Below are positions 19,743 to 28,177 of a DNA stretch of 28,286 nt, piece by piece. The notes under the pieces are model-generated. The model was not told the origin of the DNA and ran no database searches. It saw only the letters and a list, made by a program, of their open reading frames with translations. The DNA is taken from IMG/VR virus record IMGVR_UViG_3300042914_001657, positions 1 through 28,286 of that record; one strand, given 5' to 3'. Position 1 is the first letter of the stretch. Every line of letters starts with the position of its first letter. The translations under genes were made by a program, and so were the position numbers. Origin of the DNA: a virus.

Positions 19743-20455
19743 TGCCTTGTAACCATATCACCGAAAGCACCGCAAGGAAGCTCACCTTTATACCCAAGGT
19801 GGTAGAAATTCGTGCGATGCCAGCCGCCTTTGATAAGCCCGGTCGGAGCTATCAAAAGTGGTATGCCGATATGCTGAACTTCAACTGGAACACCGCTAAG
19901 AACGCAAGCAAGCGATTGGTAAACGGTGGCAACGTTGAGGCATGGGCAGACAACTTCTTTGATGCAATACTCCAAGCGAACGCAAACAGTCATTGGATAG
20001 GGCGGGACTTGGTAAGCCTTGACTCGACCAGCTTTGAGGAACTGGACATTCTAGCAGCCAGAGCGATTGCAGACGATGACGCCGAATACCTTCAAGGGTT
20101 TATTGATGACATCCTCGACGGGCGATACACAGATGAGGACGGCGAGTTAATGCTTGACCAAATCCTCAACCGCCAAAAGCTATACATGGGCAAAGCGAGG
20201 GGCATAAGTGCTCAAGCCTCGGTGGACAATCTTGATCTCGAAACAGAAATAACTTGGGTGTTGGGAGGTGTTGAGAAACATTGCTCAGATTGTCCACGGC
20301 TGGCAAGCATCTCACCGTACTTCAAGGATGACTTGTTCACGACCCCCGGAGCTTGTGACACCCCTTGCCTTGGGAACTGTAAGTGCCACCTTGAATTCGA
20401 GATAGGCGGTAAGAAGGTGCAGACAATAAAACCCGTAACATTGGAGAATGATTGA
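19742..20455 (+). CDS. MuF-like minor head protein
   Basis: 237 residues. The end has the conserved Cys pattern VEKHCSDCPRLASISPYF followed by PGACDTPCLGNCKCHLEF, i.e. C-x2-C and a later Cys cluster, typical of phage Mu gpF/SPP1 gp7-like C-terminal domains. These minor head proteins sit near the portal and help head assembly or DNA ejection. The first part is helical. Start and end overlap neighbours by one base each (TGATG). Confidence 0.75.
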   Translation: MPCNHITESTARKLTFIPKVVEIRAMPAAFDKPGRSYQKWYADMLNFNWNTAKNASKRLVNGGNVEAWADNFFDAILQANANSHWIGRDLVSLDSTSFEELDILAARAIADDDAEYLQGFIDDILDGRYTDEDGELMLDQILNRQKLYMGKARGISAQASVDNLDLETEITWVLGGVEKHCSDCPRLASISPYFKDDLFTTPGACDTPCLGNCKCHLEFEIGGKKVQTIKPVTLEND

Positions 20456-21603
20456 TGGCAGAGAATATAATGGTTCCCCCCGTAGGTGTTCAGAGAGCGT
20501 GTAAGCGTGGTCTGGTGATGTTTGAGGAAGGCAAGGGCGGGGACGGACTTGAGCCAGCCACCATCAAAGAGGCTCGCTCGATGGCACGAGGTGAGGAACA
20601 GACCGAGGCAAAGATACGCAAGGGTAACCGATGGTGGGCAAGAAATGCCAGATTCCTTGATGAGCCAGAGGACAGCCCAGCAATGGTGGCCGCCCTTCTT
20701 TGGGGAGGCGAGCCGGGTATGAGATGGTTCAAAAGGGCATACGAGTACGTCCTAAAAGAAGAGAAGTCTTTACAAATGAATTTTAATACAAGACAAGAAC
20801 GCCAATTCGAGCTACGAATGGAAGGGGCAGAAGCCTCTAACGGTGGACTCAAGGGCATGGCACTCAAGTACGGGGAACTGGATTCTTATTGTTCCGTATT
20901 CGCTCCCGGCTCAGCCACCGCCGCCCTTCCCGACTTCGTGGCAAACGGTTCCTTCCTTGAATCTCATGATGCTGACGATCTCGCCATTGGCTATATTAAG
21001 TCAGCAACAGATAACGGCGTAGGCGTTGAGGTTGAGGTGGAGTATCATTCAACCCCAGCCGCTAAGGACGCCCGAACCGTAGCTCTTGAGCGATTGGCTG
21101 CTGGTAAGAAAGTGGGCTTGAGTATCGGCTTCACAATTGGCGACTACCTCGAATTTGAGAACGGAGAAGAGATGCTCCGAATGGTTGACACCTTGGGCAT
21201 GGACAAGAACCTCTTTAATGTCGAGTCCATCCGCAAGTGTAACCGTGAGTGCTACTTGATTATGCGACTGGCGAAAATCTATGAGGTAAGCCAAGTCAAC
21301 TTCCCGGCGGTTCCAGAATCGGAAGCCTCGGAAGTGCGAAACAGTTTGAAGGGTGCTCATGCTGGCAAATCCTTCGCAGACGAACTCTCCTCCGTTCTTG
21401 ATGCGGTTGAGATGGTCACAACCAGAGCGACCGAGGTCTTAGCACTTCGAGAAGCTCACGACAAGACACTAGGCAAAGCGACCCTTGAGCGGTTAGAAGC
21501 GATTCGGAGCAATCTGAATGAGCTACTAACCCGAGCAAATGAGCCAACGGTTCAAGAGCTTCAAGCGGTTAAATTCGCCCAGTTGGAGAAACTACTGAAA
21601 TGA
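20455..21603 (+). CDS. Prohead protease with extra N-terminal domain and scaffold tail
   Basis: 382 residues in three parts. Residues 1-105 hold a separate domain (VPPVGVQRACKRGLVMFEEG, SMARGEEQTEAKIRKGNRWW, ALLWGGEPGMRWFKRAYEYV); this W-G-G-x-x-G-x-x-W domain occurs in other phage head-protease proteins, function unknown. Residues about 115-280 are the HK97-type serine protease: ALKYGELDSYCSVFAPGS, FLESHDADDLAIGYI (catalytic His) and KKVGLSIGFTIGD (catalytic Ser). Residues about 300-382 are a coiled-coil tail that could serve as scaffold. The enzyme trims capsid subunits during maturation. ATG at 20455 overlaps the preceding stop. Confidence 0.8.
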   Translation: MAENIMVPPVGVQRACKRGLVMFEEGKGGDGLEPATIKEARSMARGEEQTEAKIRKGNRWWARNARFLDEPEDSPAMVAALLWGGEPGMRWFKRAYEYVLKEEKSLQMNFNTRQERQFELRMEGAEASNGGLKGMALKYGELDSYCSVFAPGSATAALPDFVANGSFLESHDADDLAIGYIKSATDNGVGVEVEVEYHSTPAAKDARTVALERLAAGKKVGLSIGFTIGDYLEFENGEEMLRMVDTLGMDKNLFNVESIRKCNRECYLIMRLAKIYEVSQVNFPAVPESEASEVRNSLKGAHAGKSFADELSSVLDAVEMVTTRATEVLALREAHDKTLGKATLERLEAIRSNLNELLTRANEPTVQELQAVKFAQLEKLLK

Positions 21604-22811
21604 AATCTAACCAAGAACTCAACCAACAGTTGAGCGAAGCGGTAAGTTTTGTTGATGCGACCCGAAGCGAATACGCCGGCAAGAAAGTTATGCCCGCTGA
21701 CGTGGAAGCTCGATTCGACAAGGCAGTAGCCGATATGCTCGACGCTAAAAAGGAGCTTGAACTACGCTCCCAAATCGACAACGCACGATCCTTCCAAATG
21801 GCAGAGGGTAACAACCCGTCCATCATGGGTGGCAACGCTCAAGATAGCAAGCAAGAAGACGCTCTTGTTCGAGCATGGAGAGGCTACCTTCGAGGTGATA
21901 ATAGCCAGCTCGCACAAATCCGAGCCGCTCAGCAAGTTAACCCGAACACTGCGGGTGGCTTCCTTGTTCCTAACGCGATTGCTCAAGAGATTATCAAGCC
22001 GGTGGATAATCCAATCTTCATGCGACAAATCTCCAATGTTCAGCAAATCAATGCGAACGTTGCGATTCCTCGACAGAACACAAGGTTGACCGCTTATTGG
22101 CAAGGCGAAACAGAGACCGCAGTTACCTCCTCGGTAGCAGTTGGTCAACGAGACTTCAAACCTCACCGAGTGACCGTTCGAACTTCGGCTTCCAGACTCT
22201 TGATTGACCAGTCGGTTATCAACGTCGAGCAATGGCTTGGCGGCGAACTCGACTACGCTTCTCGATTGAAAGAGGAAGATGCGGCGATGCAAGGCAATGG
22301 CGTTGGTCAATGGCTCGGCATCTTCACCGCTTCTGCTGATGGTATCCCGACTTCAAGAGACGTTGAAACCGCTGGCGTTGGAACCATTGCGGCTGATGAC
22401 ATCATCTCAACGATCATGAACGTAAAGGCAACTGTACGAAACCTCGGTAGCTGGGTTGGCTCTCGCCAATTCGTCACCGCCGTTATGAAGCTCAAAGACT
22501 CCGCAAACCAGTACATCTTCACAGAGTCTGCTGGCATCGGTAACGTTCTCGCCGTTGGTACTCCTATGTTCCTCAAGGGGCGACCTTTGTATGAATCGGA
22601 AAGTGCTCCAACCGCTCTTACCACTGGAACTTATGCGGCCGTATTCGGAGACTTCAACTTCTACCGAATTTACGACTTCATGAACCTCTCGGTACAAGTG
22701 CTCGACCAAGACCCATACGCATCAAACGGTGAGTACGGTTATGTCATGCACAAGTTCTCTGATGGTGCTCCAGTCCTTGACGAAGCGTTTAGCCGCTTGA
22801 AGGTGAAATAA
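21600..22811 (+). CDS. Major capsid protein, HK97 fold
   Basis: 403 residues. A charged helical delta domain (about 1-95) precedes the mature protein, which begins near NPNTAGGFLVPNAIAQEIIK. That G-G-x-L-V-P N-arm, then RQISNVQQINANVAIPRQNT, TVRTSASRLLIDQSVINVEQ and the late GDFNFYRIYDFMNLSVQVL are typical HK97-type capsid blocks. The protease upstream would remove the delta domain. The two genes overlap by ATGA. A stable icosahedral shell is assembled from this subunit. Confidence 0.9.
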   Translation: MKSNQELNQQLSEAVSFVDATRSEYAGKKVMPADVEARFDKAVADMLDAKKELELRSQIDNARSFQMAEGNNPSIMGGNAQDSKQEDALVRAWRGYLRGDNSQLAQIRAAQQVNPNTAGGFLVPNAIAQEIIKPVDNPIFMRQISNVQQINANVAIPRQNTRLTAYWQGETETAVTSSVAVGQRDFKPHRVTVRTSASRLLIDQSVINVEQWLGGELDYASRLKEEDAAMQGNGVGQWLGIFTASADGIPTSRDVETAGVGTIAADDIISTIMNVKATVRNLGSWVGSRQFVTAVMKLKDSANQYIFTESAGIGNVLAVGTPMFLKGRPLYESESAPTALTTGTYAAVFGDFNFYRIYDFMNLSVQVLDQDPYASNGEYGYVMHKFSDGAPVLDEAFSRLKVK

Positions 22812-22812
22812 C

Positions 22813-23268
22813 ATGGCAACATTCAACGAATACCAAATCGTTACCGTCTTCCCAGATGCCACCGCCGCAACCACTAAAGGGCTTGCCGCTGGTACAACTG
22901 ACGTTAACTCTTCGACAATCGACTGCTTGGGTTGCTACGCTCTCAACGTGGTTATCGACCTCGGTGCGGTTACTTCTACTGGTGTTGGTACATTCCAACT
23001 TCAGCGAAGCGATAACAACTCTTCGTGGGCAAACATCACCGGAGCGACTTACGCTTGGACAGATGCGGACACCAACAAGACGGTAACCATTGCTCTCTCT
23101 GAGTTGACAAATCGGTACATCCGAATTGTTACCGACCGAGGAACCGCCAATACCGTTATCAGCGGTATCAAGGCGTACATCTCTCCACGAGCAGTTGCGG
23201 TTACTCAAGCGACCGGAGCCAACCAGAACGCCGCTCAACCAGTAGTGGTTGCTGGCTCCTACCTCTAA
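22813..23268 (+). CDS. Probable capsid decoration protein
   Basis: 151 residues, Thr/Ala/Asn-rich and all-beta in appearance: DLGAVTSTGVGTFQLQRSD, SWANITGATYAWTDADTNK, TVTIALSELTNRYIRIVTDR. The strand pattern F-Q-L-Q-R-S-D-N-x-x-x-W is like beta-sandwich (jelly-roll) virion proteins. It follows the capsid gene by one base. A shell decoration role fits position and fold but no family match is claimed. Confidence 0.55.
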   Translation: MATFNEYQIVTVFPDATAATTKGLAAGTTDVNSSTIDCLGCYALNVVIDLGAVTSTGVGTFQLQRSDNNSSWANITGATYAWTDADTNKTVTIALSELTNRYIRIVTDRGTANTVISGIKAYISPRAVAVTQATGANQNAAQPVVVAGSYL

Positions 23269-23274
23269 GAACGA

Positions 23275-23877
23275 ATGGCATATATCACCACCACCGACTT
23301 GAATACCTACCTTGTAGCGAAGGGCTTTGTAGATGACGATCTCGAATCGGCAGACCTTACACGGCTCCTAAATACAGCTATCGAAGAATGGGAGAAGTTG
23401 GTGGGGGTGACGCCATTTCAAGCCGTCTCAAGCACCAAAACCTTTGATGTAAGAGACATCCAAGCAGACCGGAGGGGTTATATTCTTGACCTCTCCGTTC
23501 CCTTGTCAGCCGCTCCAACCTTAGTTAAGAGTGGCGTAGAAACGGGCAACGTCGGGCAGACGATAAACCAGTACGATGATTGGCTACTACCCGATTACTC
23601 AGCCCCGTACAATCAACTTATCTTCAGAACCAAGCCATCCTTTCGACTTGAGGTAACCGCCCCGTGGGGGTATATGTCCTCGGCTTCTATTGGCGATCCA
23701 ATCAATGACGCCATTCTATACCTCGTATCTGCGAGAGTCATGGAGGAGAATGACGGCAAGCAAGGGCGGGTCTCACGTCTCAAAACGGGTCTTGTTGAAA
23801 TGTCCATGCCCGATGATTCAAGCGAAATCTTCCGCAAGAGGGCTAGATTCATTGCCAAGGGCTATAGACTTTCATGA
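23275..23877 (+). CDS. Head-tail connector (gp6-like adaptor)
   Basis: 200 residues. It begins MAYITTTDLNTYLVAKGF with a helical bundle (TRLLNTAIEEWEKLVGVTPF) and has a beta insertion in the middle, then PINDAILYLVSARVMEENDG and a C-terminal helix. This order is the HK97 gp6/SPP1 gp15 adaptor pattern, which forms a ring below the portal. It is followed by stopper and tail-end genes as expected. Confidence 0.65.
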   Translation: MAYITTTDLNTYLVAKGFVDDDLESADLTRLLNTAIEEWEKLVGVTPFQAVSSTKTFDVRDIQADRRGYILDLSVPLSAAPTLVKSGVETGNVGQTINQYDDWLLPDYSAPYNQLIFRTKPSFRLEVTAPWGYMSSASIGDPINDAILYLVSARVMEENDGKQGRVSRLKTGLVEMSMPDDSSEIFRKRARFIAKGYRLS

Positions 23878-24218
23878 GCGTACCACTCAAACCTCATACC
23901 TTCCGCATCTTCCTCCAAGAGGCTCGAATTGTTGCCAATCAAGTTATCCAAGGCTACGACCCTTTGGAGCCGGGGCAATCGGTGCGGGGATGTGCTCAAC
24001 ACCTCTCACCGTCTGCCTCTTATGATGCCTTCGCAAGAGAGGTTAACAACGGCTTTGCCTTCTATTTTGACCCTTCCGATATGAATAAAAGCGTAACGCA
24101 AGTGGGCGGGACGATTGAGTATAACGGCGACCTTTACGCCATTGAGAAAGTCCAAACTAACGAGCAAGGAATTGCCACCGACCATATAGCGGTGTACGCC
24201 GTACAAGTGAGACACTAA
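23874..24218 (+). CDS. Head closure / stopper protein
   Basis: 114 residues, coupled to the connector by ATGA. The beta-rich sequence (FAFYFDPSDMNKSVTQVGGT, IEYNGDLYAIEKVQTNEQG) with Y-x-G-x-x-Y-x-I-x-x-V matches the small beta-barrel stopper type (SPP1 gp16-like). It would plug the portal channel after packaging. Assigned by position and pattern. Confidence 0.55.
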   Translation: MSVPLKPHTFRIFLQEARIVANQVIQGYDPLEPGQSVRGCAQHLSPSASYDAFAREVNNGFAFYFDPSDMNKSVTQVGGTIEYNGDLYAIEKVQTNEQGIATDHIAVYAVQVRH

Positions 24219-24655
24219 TGCCGCATTATACTTCCCTCTTTAATGCTATCGCCGCTCATATAAAGACGGCGTGGGACGTTGAGACCACATCAGCGGGTAG
24301 AGCAGCCAAACCAACGCCTCAACTTCCAAGAGCGGTAGTTACGCTTGAGAGTTGTGATCGTAACCAAGCCGGAAGAAGCGTCGAACAAACATGGACGTTC
24401 ACGATTGGCGGGGAGTTCGCCTTGCCATTAACGCCCGACCCTCAGCAGTTTATAGCGAATCAAGCCGAGGCTCTTATTGACCTTCTCACTCCGTTCTCGG
24501 AAAGTTCTGGAAGTATTCCCACGGTTCCGGCCGCTTTCGGTGGCGTTGGCTACCAGCCCTTTGTAACAACGTGGACGCCTATACCAATGGATGACGCCGA
24601 CAACTCTTGTGGCGTCTTAATTACCTTCACGGTGAGGACTACCGTATGGCAGTAA
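24218..24655 (+). CDS. Tail terminator / completion protein
   Basis: 145 residues starting MPHYTSLFNAIAAHIKTAWD. A helix followed by long strands (LPRAVVTLESCDRNQAGRSV, EQTWTFTIGGEFALPL, GVLITFTVRTTVWQ) is the usual alpha/beta layout of tail terminator proteins, which cap the tail tube. It overlaps both neighbours (TAATG start; ATG of the next gene inside its end). Confidence 0.5.
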   Translation: MPHYTSLFNAIAAHIKTAWDVETTSAGRAAKPTPQLPRAVVTLESCDRNQAGRSVEQTWTFTIGGEFALPLTPDPQQFIANQAEALIDLLTPFSESSGSIPTVPAAFGGVGYQPFVTTWTPIPMDDADNSCGVLITFTVRTTVWQ

Positions 24656-25179
24656 AACGAACCCCGACCCAAAGCTACTTTGCGACTATTGAGAAGTTCA
24701 AGAAGATGAACGCCACGATGGACGAGGGAGCAGCCGAGATTCAGAAGTCCCTAGACCGTGACCTCAATGAATTCACAAGCGGAGCCAGCCCAAGCGGGAA
24801 AGCCCGCCTCAAGTGGTTACGCAAGTTGCGCCACCCTTACGGGCGGGGAATGAGTTCAAGTGCTTCGACGCCTACGGGGAGAAAGCGGGGAGCGGGACGC
24901 AAGGGTAAAGCCCCAACACTTCCCATCGGACAGATAACGGGAGGGCTACGAAGAGCCAAGTTTACCAAGCTCTCGAAGGCGAATCAAAAGTATACAATCA
25001 CGGCGGGATTCAACAAGGGTGCAAAAGGTGCTCTCTTCGCCGTCTTACCTTTTGGAACTAACAAAATGGTTGGGAGAGGTCTTTGGGCTCCAACCGAGAA
25101 GGGAGCTTTAGGGAAGCGAGTAAAAGCCTACCGAAAAGCCTTCCGAGATACATTTATCACAAAGAATAGACAGCCATGA
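24646..25179 (+). CDS. Neck or tail-assembly protein, gp10-like
   Basis: 177 residues from ATG 24646, which lies just inside the upstream end; a longer version would overlap it too far. A helical start (YFATIEKFKKMNATMDEGAA) leads to a very basic, Gly/Arg-rich middle (STPTGRKRGAGRKGKAPTLP) and a beta end with ALFAVLPFGTNKM. The A-x-x-x-x-F-G-T ending recalls HK97 gp10-family neck proteins. The basic middle may touch DNA. Confidence is limited. Confidence 0.5.
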   Translation: MAVKRTPTQSYFATIEKFKKMNATMDEGAAEIQKSLDRDLNEFTSGASPSGKARLKWLRKLRHPYGRGMSSSASTPTGRKRGAGRKGKAPTLPIGQITGGLRRAKFTKLSKANQKYTITAGFNKGAKGALFAVLPFGTNKMVGRGLWAPTEKGALGKRVKAYRKAFRDTFITKNRQP

Positions 25180-25940
25180 AATACGCCGCCGGAGACTTAA
25201 CAGCCTACACCCTCGGAGGGACATCGTACCTTGCCGACTTTACCAACGTCAGCTTTAAGGTTGGCGTCAAGACTGAGGAGGGCAAAGCGGGAGCCGCTCG
25301 CCATGCTCAATCTACCCCAGTTAAGAGAATGTTTGAAGCTAAGACCGAGATCATGCGAACGGTAACAAGCACTCGCCAAACATCTCTTACCGTTACCGTT
25401 GCCTCGATTGTTGCAAGCGTCACCGCTAAGCTACGCTCATGCACGATCAACGTAACAACAGCTTCTCAAGAGTGCTCAGCACTTGCGGACGGCTTCGAGA
25501 CTTACCAAGCCACTGGCACCAAGTTTACTGGCTCGGGTGTCCTTCAAATCTTGGACGCTGACACAACTACGCTGATGGAGACGGTAAACAATGCTACTCT
25601 CTCTAGCGTTGAGACTACGTTATCTTTGAGCGTTGGTGGCGTGGTGCTGGTGCTTCCAATCACCTTGACCTCTGCCGAGATTGCGACTGAGCGAGATGGG
25701 CTTATTCTTGTTAACATTGAGTTTGAGCAAAGAGGTACACCGACCACGGTTAGCGGTTCAACCCTTCTCACCTCGGTTCTCACGGGTACTACCTTGATTG
25801 CGTTTGTAGCGACTATACAAACAATCGGAACTTACACTGGCTCCACGCTGATTGACTCGGCAACCTTCACGGTTCCAGAGCAAGGGATTGTGACCGAGCA
25901 GTACAACTTTAAGGGACTTGGTACTCTCGTTAAGTCGTAA
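25176..25940 (+). CDS. Major tail tube protein
   Basis: 254 residues, Thr/Val/Ser-rich and strongly beta: SYLADFTNVSFKVGVKTEEG, TSLTVTVASIVASVTAKLRS, YQATGTKFTGSGVLQILDAD, GLILVNIEFEQRGTPTTVSG. Size, composition and position just before the chaperone frameshift pair fit the tube subunit that polymerises around the tape measure. A final T/S-rich part (about 195-254) could be a surface domain. Confidence 0.7.
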   Translation: MKYAAGDLTAYTLGGTSYLADFTNVSFKVGVKTEEGKAGAARHAQSTPVKRMFEAKTEIMRTVTSTRQTSLTVTVASIVASVTAKLRSCTINVTTASQECSALADGFETYQATGTKFTGSGVLQILDADTTTLMETVNNATLSSVETTLSLSVGGVVLVLPITLTSAEIATERDGLILVNIEFEQRGTPTTVSGSTLLTSVLTGTTLIAFVATIQTIGTYTGSTLIDSATFTVPEQGIVTEQYNFKGLGTLVKS

Positions 25941-25951
25941 GGTAACCTTAC
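25937..25951. other. Small inverted repeat after the tail tube gene
   Basis: GTAAGGT, A, ACCTTAC is a 7-bp inverted repeat covering the tail-tube stop codon; as RNA it would form a GTAAG/CTTAC hairpin. It could lower expression of downstream genes compared with the abundant tube protein. Confidence 0.35.
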
Positions 25952-25975
25952 AAATAATTGTTAGGAGAACGAACA

Positions 25976-26092
25976 ATGGCAAAAGAAGAAAAGGTACAAG
26001 AACTCGGCGGCGGCTTCAAGCCCGTCAACTGCGAACCAGAAGTTAAGGAAGAAGTGAAGCCCGCCAAGGATGAGGCGAAAGAAGACGTATGA
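25976..26092 (+). CDS. Small charged protein (38 aa)
   Basis: MAKEEKVQELGGGFKPVNCE, then PEVKEEVKPAKDEAKEDV. It is almost all Lys, Glu and Pro after the start, so probably disordered. TTAGGAGA upstream of the ATG is one of the best ribosome sites in this part, and the stop overlaps the chaperone start (ATGA). It may be a real peptide or mainly a device to deliver ribosomes to the next gene. Confidence 0.6.
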   Translation: MAKEEKVQELGGGFKPVNCEPEVKEEVKPAKDEAKEDV

Positions 26093-26541
26093 TAGGCGAC
26101 CTCGTTAACAAGGTGCTTAAGATGTCCGCACCGCCCTCCGATGAGATAGAATTAACAATCATTGAGGGCGTGAAGATTAAGTTCCGAATCTTGGTAGACA
26201 TGGAAGAGCGGATGAAGGTCGAGGAGGAAGTCATTCGGTGGGCAAAGGGCTTTGCGGCCTCGGTTGAGCGTGGTGCGGTTCTGGATGCTTGGAAAGAGGT
26301 AGCGACCGATAACCTCGCAATTCTTGCTCAAGTTAAGATGCTGGCGATGCTCTCATTGACAGACGATTTTAAGAGTGAGTTAGCTTGGATGACGATTGCA
26401 AAGCGGGCGGCTCCAGTCTTTGCGGGAACGGTTACAGCACTTGACCAAGCGGCGGCAAATAAGGCGTCAGATTATGCGGTCTTCTTGGAGGGAAAAGGCT
26501 CCTTGAAGGAGACCCCAATTACGCCCAAAAGTGCCGAGTAG
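26089..26541 (+). CDS. Tail assembly chaperone, short form (gpG-like)
   Basis: 150 residues (MIGDLVNKVLKMSAPPSDEI...), helical, with FRILVDMEERMKVEEEVIRW and LAILAQVKMLAMLSLTDDFK. It lies between tube and tape measure genes, the place of lambda G. Near its end the frame passes the slippery heptamer G-GGA-AAA at 26490-26496. Short and long forms would coat the tape measure during tail assembly. Confidence 0.75.
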   Translation: MIGDLVNKVLKMSAPPSDEIELTIIEGVKIKFRILVDMEERMKVEEEVIRWAKGFAASVERGAVLDAWKEVATDNLAILAQVKMLAMLSLTDDFKSELAWMTIAKRAAPVFAGTVTALDQAAANKASDYAVFLEGKGSLKETPITPKSAE

Positions 26542-26666
26542 CAGTAGATGTATACGGTGAGTGGTTCGACGATCTCGACAACCACCGAAAGGTAAGAGTG
26601 TTGCAGATATGTGCTTTGAATGAGGTTTGCCCCAGACAGCCTCAGCAAGTGATAATGGTAGGTTAA
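26089..26666 (+). CDS. Tail assembly chaperone, -1 frameshift form (gpGT-like)
   Basis: Slipping back one base at 26496 opens a frame of 56 codons that ends at 26664-26666, three bases before the tape-measure ATG. The extension reads RLLEGDPNYAQKCRVAVDVY, then GEWFDDLDNHRKVRVLQICA and a short end, and looks like a real domain. The full product would have 192 residues. Lambda makes gpGT in the same way, and the T part binds the tail tube subunit. Confidence 0.75.
26490..26496 (+). promoter_or_regulatory. Slippery site for -1 ribosomal frameshift
   Basis: GGGAAAA stands in the correct phase (G GGA AAA) of the chaperone frame and fits X-XXY-YYZ; lambda uses GGGAAAG. No strong downstream hairpin is evident by eye. 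Confidence 0.8.
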
Positions 26667-26668
26667 AA

Positions 26669-28177
26669 ATGGCAAGCGTAGTAGTAGAACAAGTAGTAAG
26701 TATGTACGAGCTTGACGCTTCCAAGTATAAGGCGGGAGCGGCTAGCGTGGTTGGTGCTTCAAAGCAAGCAACAGACGCCGCTAAAAATGTTGGTTCCAGT
26801 TCCAGTTCACTTAGACAAAAGCTCAAGGGGTTGGGTGATGACCTCGGGGTTCTTGGTCAAGGCTTTGGCATACTTACGGCGGGAGCGGCGGCACTTATTG
26901 CACCCTTCGCCATTGGTGGCAAGAAAGCCGTTGACACCGCTATTCAGTTTGATACCCTTAACCGCTCTCTCACAGCGATTGTCGGTTCTGGAGCACGAGC
27001 CTCACAAGTGCTTGGATTCGTTGACGAGTTAGCCATTCCCTCCATCTTTGACACGGCGACACTTGGAGAGGCGGCAAAGCTCCTTGAGGCGTTCGGTCTT
27101 AAAACGGAAAGGTTCCTTCCGATTGCTGAAAAGCTCGGGACGGTCTTTGGTGGCAACGCTGAAAGTTTAACCTCGTTTATCTCGGCTCTTGGCTTCATTC
27201 GGTCGGGTCGGTTCGGTGAGGGCTTTGAGTCATTGGCAAGAGGTGGCGTTAGCCGTGAAGCGTTGACCGCTAGAGGGCTAACTTTTGATAAGGGTGGATC
27301 ATTCACCGGAACGGTTGAGCAAGCGTTAACAGCGGTTGAGGCGGTAGTAAATGACAAGTTCGGCAAGTTGGCTGATGAGATGGCATCCGGCCCAGCGGCT
27401 AAGTTGGCAAGTCTTGGAGATGCCTTTAACCGAGCGATGAGGCAAATAGGCGTCCCACTTGTTGAACGTCTACTTCCTTTTGTTGAACGTATAGCGGCGG
27501 CACTTGGGAACCTCGGAGAAGCCAACGTATTCGGCGATGCTATTTCTGGCTTTCTTTCTGGGCTTGGTGCGGTTCAAACATCGACCCTAGACGTAGAGGA
27601 CTCTCTTTTGAGATTGGCTGCTGGCTTTGTTGGATTCGGTACATTCCTCGGCAACTTCTTCGAGGGAATGATGATGACTATAAAAGCCGTCTTGAAGACT
27701 ACTATTGTGGGGCGGTTAGTATCGGGGCTCTTTGATAGTAAGGGCGGAGGGGTTGGGAACTTCTTTAGAGACGCCTTCGGGATAACGGCGGCTGAGGAGT
27801 TTTACAGCAACTCACGCCAAAGAATGAACACCTTAGCAACCAAGCCAACGGAGACCGTAGCGGATAACCTCGCAACCAGTCTAGGGGCAAAAGCCGGAGG
27901 CACTCCACCACTTGAGGAGATTGCCCAGAATACAAGAATTACAGCCGAGAACACCGAGAAGCTAGCAAACCTTCAAGACCGGGTACTCGGCGGCGGTTCA
28001 CTCGGAAGTCGTGGTTTATCCAGACAAGAGTTGAGCGACATTCAGACGGGCAGAGGGGCAAGTGGAACCCGTGAGATCAAGACTATTCTTGTTGAGCTTG
28101 GAGTTGCGATTGAGCGGGGCATGAGCAGAACAGCGGCGAGAGCGATTGGTAACAATGTCTCACGGCGGGAGGTTTAA
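26669..28177 (+). CDS. Tape measure protein
   Basis: 502 residues from ATG 26669, preceded by TAGG; a longer in-frame start is rejected since it would overlap the frameshift extension. A Lys/Ala helical start (KYKAGAASVVGASKQATDAA), hydrophobic segments (FGILTAGAAALIAPFAIGGK, LAAGFVGFGTFLGNFFEGMM) and a Gly/Ser/Arg end are typical. FDTLNRSLTAIVGSGARASQ is the conserved block of this family. It sets tail length and enters the host membrane at ejection. At this length a short siphovirus tail is expected. Confidence 0.85.
   Translation: MASVVVEQVVSMYELDASKYKAGAASVVGASKQATDAAKNVGSSSSSLRQKLKGLGDDLGVLGQGFGILTAGAAALIAPFAIGGKKAVDTAIQFDTLNRSLTAIVGSGARASQVLGFVDELAIPSIFDTATLGEAAKLLEAFGLKTERFLPIAEKLGTVFGGNAESLTSFISALGFIRSGRFGEGFESLARGGVSREALTARGLTFDKGGSFTGTVEQALTAVEAVVNDKFGKLADEMASGPAAKLASLGDAFNRAMRQIGVPLVERLLPFVERIAAALGNLGEANVFGDAISGFLSGLGAVQTSTLDVEDSLLRLAAGFVGFGTFLGNFFEGMMMTIKAVLKTTIVGRLVSGLFDSKGGGVGNFFRDAFGITAAEEFYSNSRQRMNTLATKPTETVADNLATSLGAKAGGTPPLEEIAQNTRITAENTEKLANLQDRVLGGGSLGSRGLSRQELSDIQTGRGASGTREIKTILVELGVAIERGMSRTAARAIGNNVSRREV

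Noticed and set aside
24607-24645. Earlier start of the gp10-like protein
   Set aside because: It would lie entirely within the end of the tail terminator gene; the ATG at 24646 gives a normal short overlap.
26627-26668. Earlier start of the tape measure protein
   Set aside because: It overlaps the frameshift extension of the chaperone, and the ribosome site TAGG fits the ATG at 26669.
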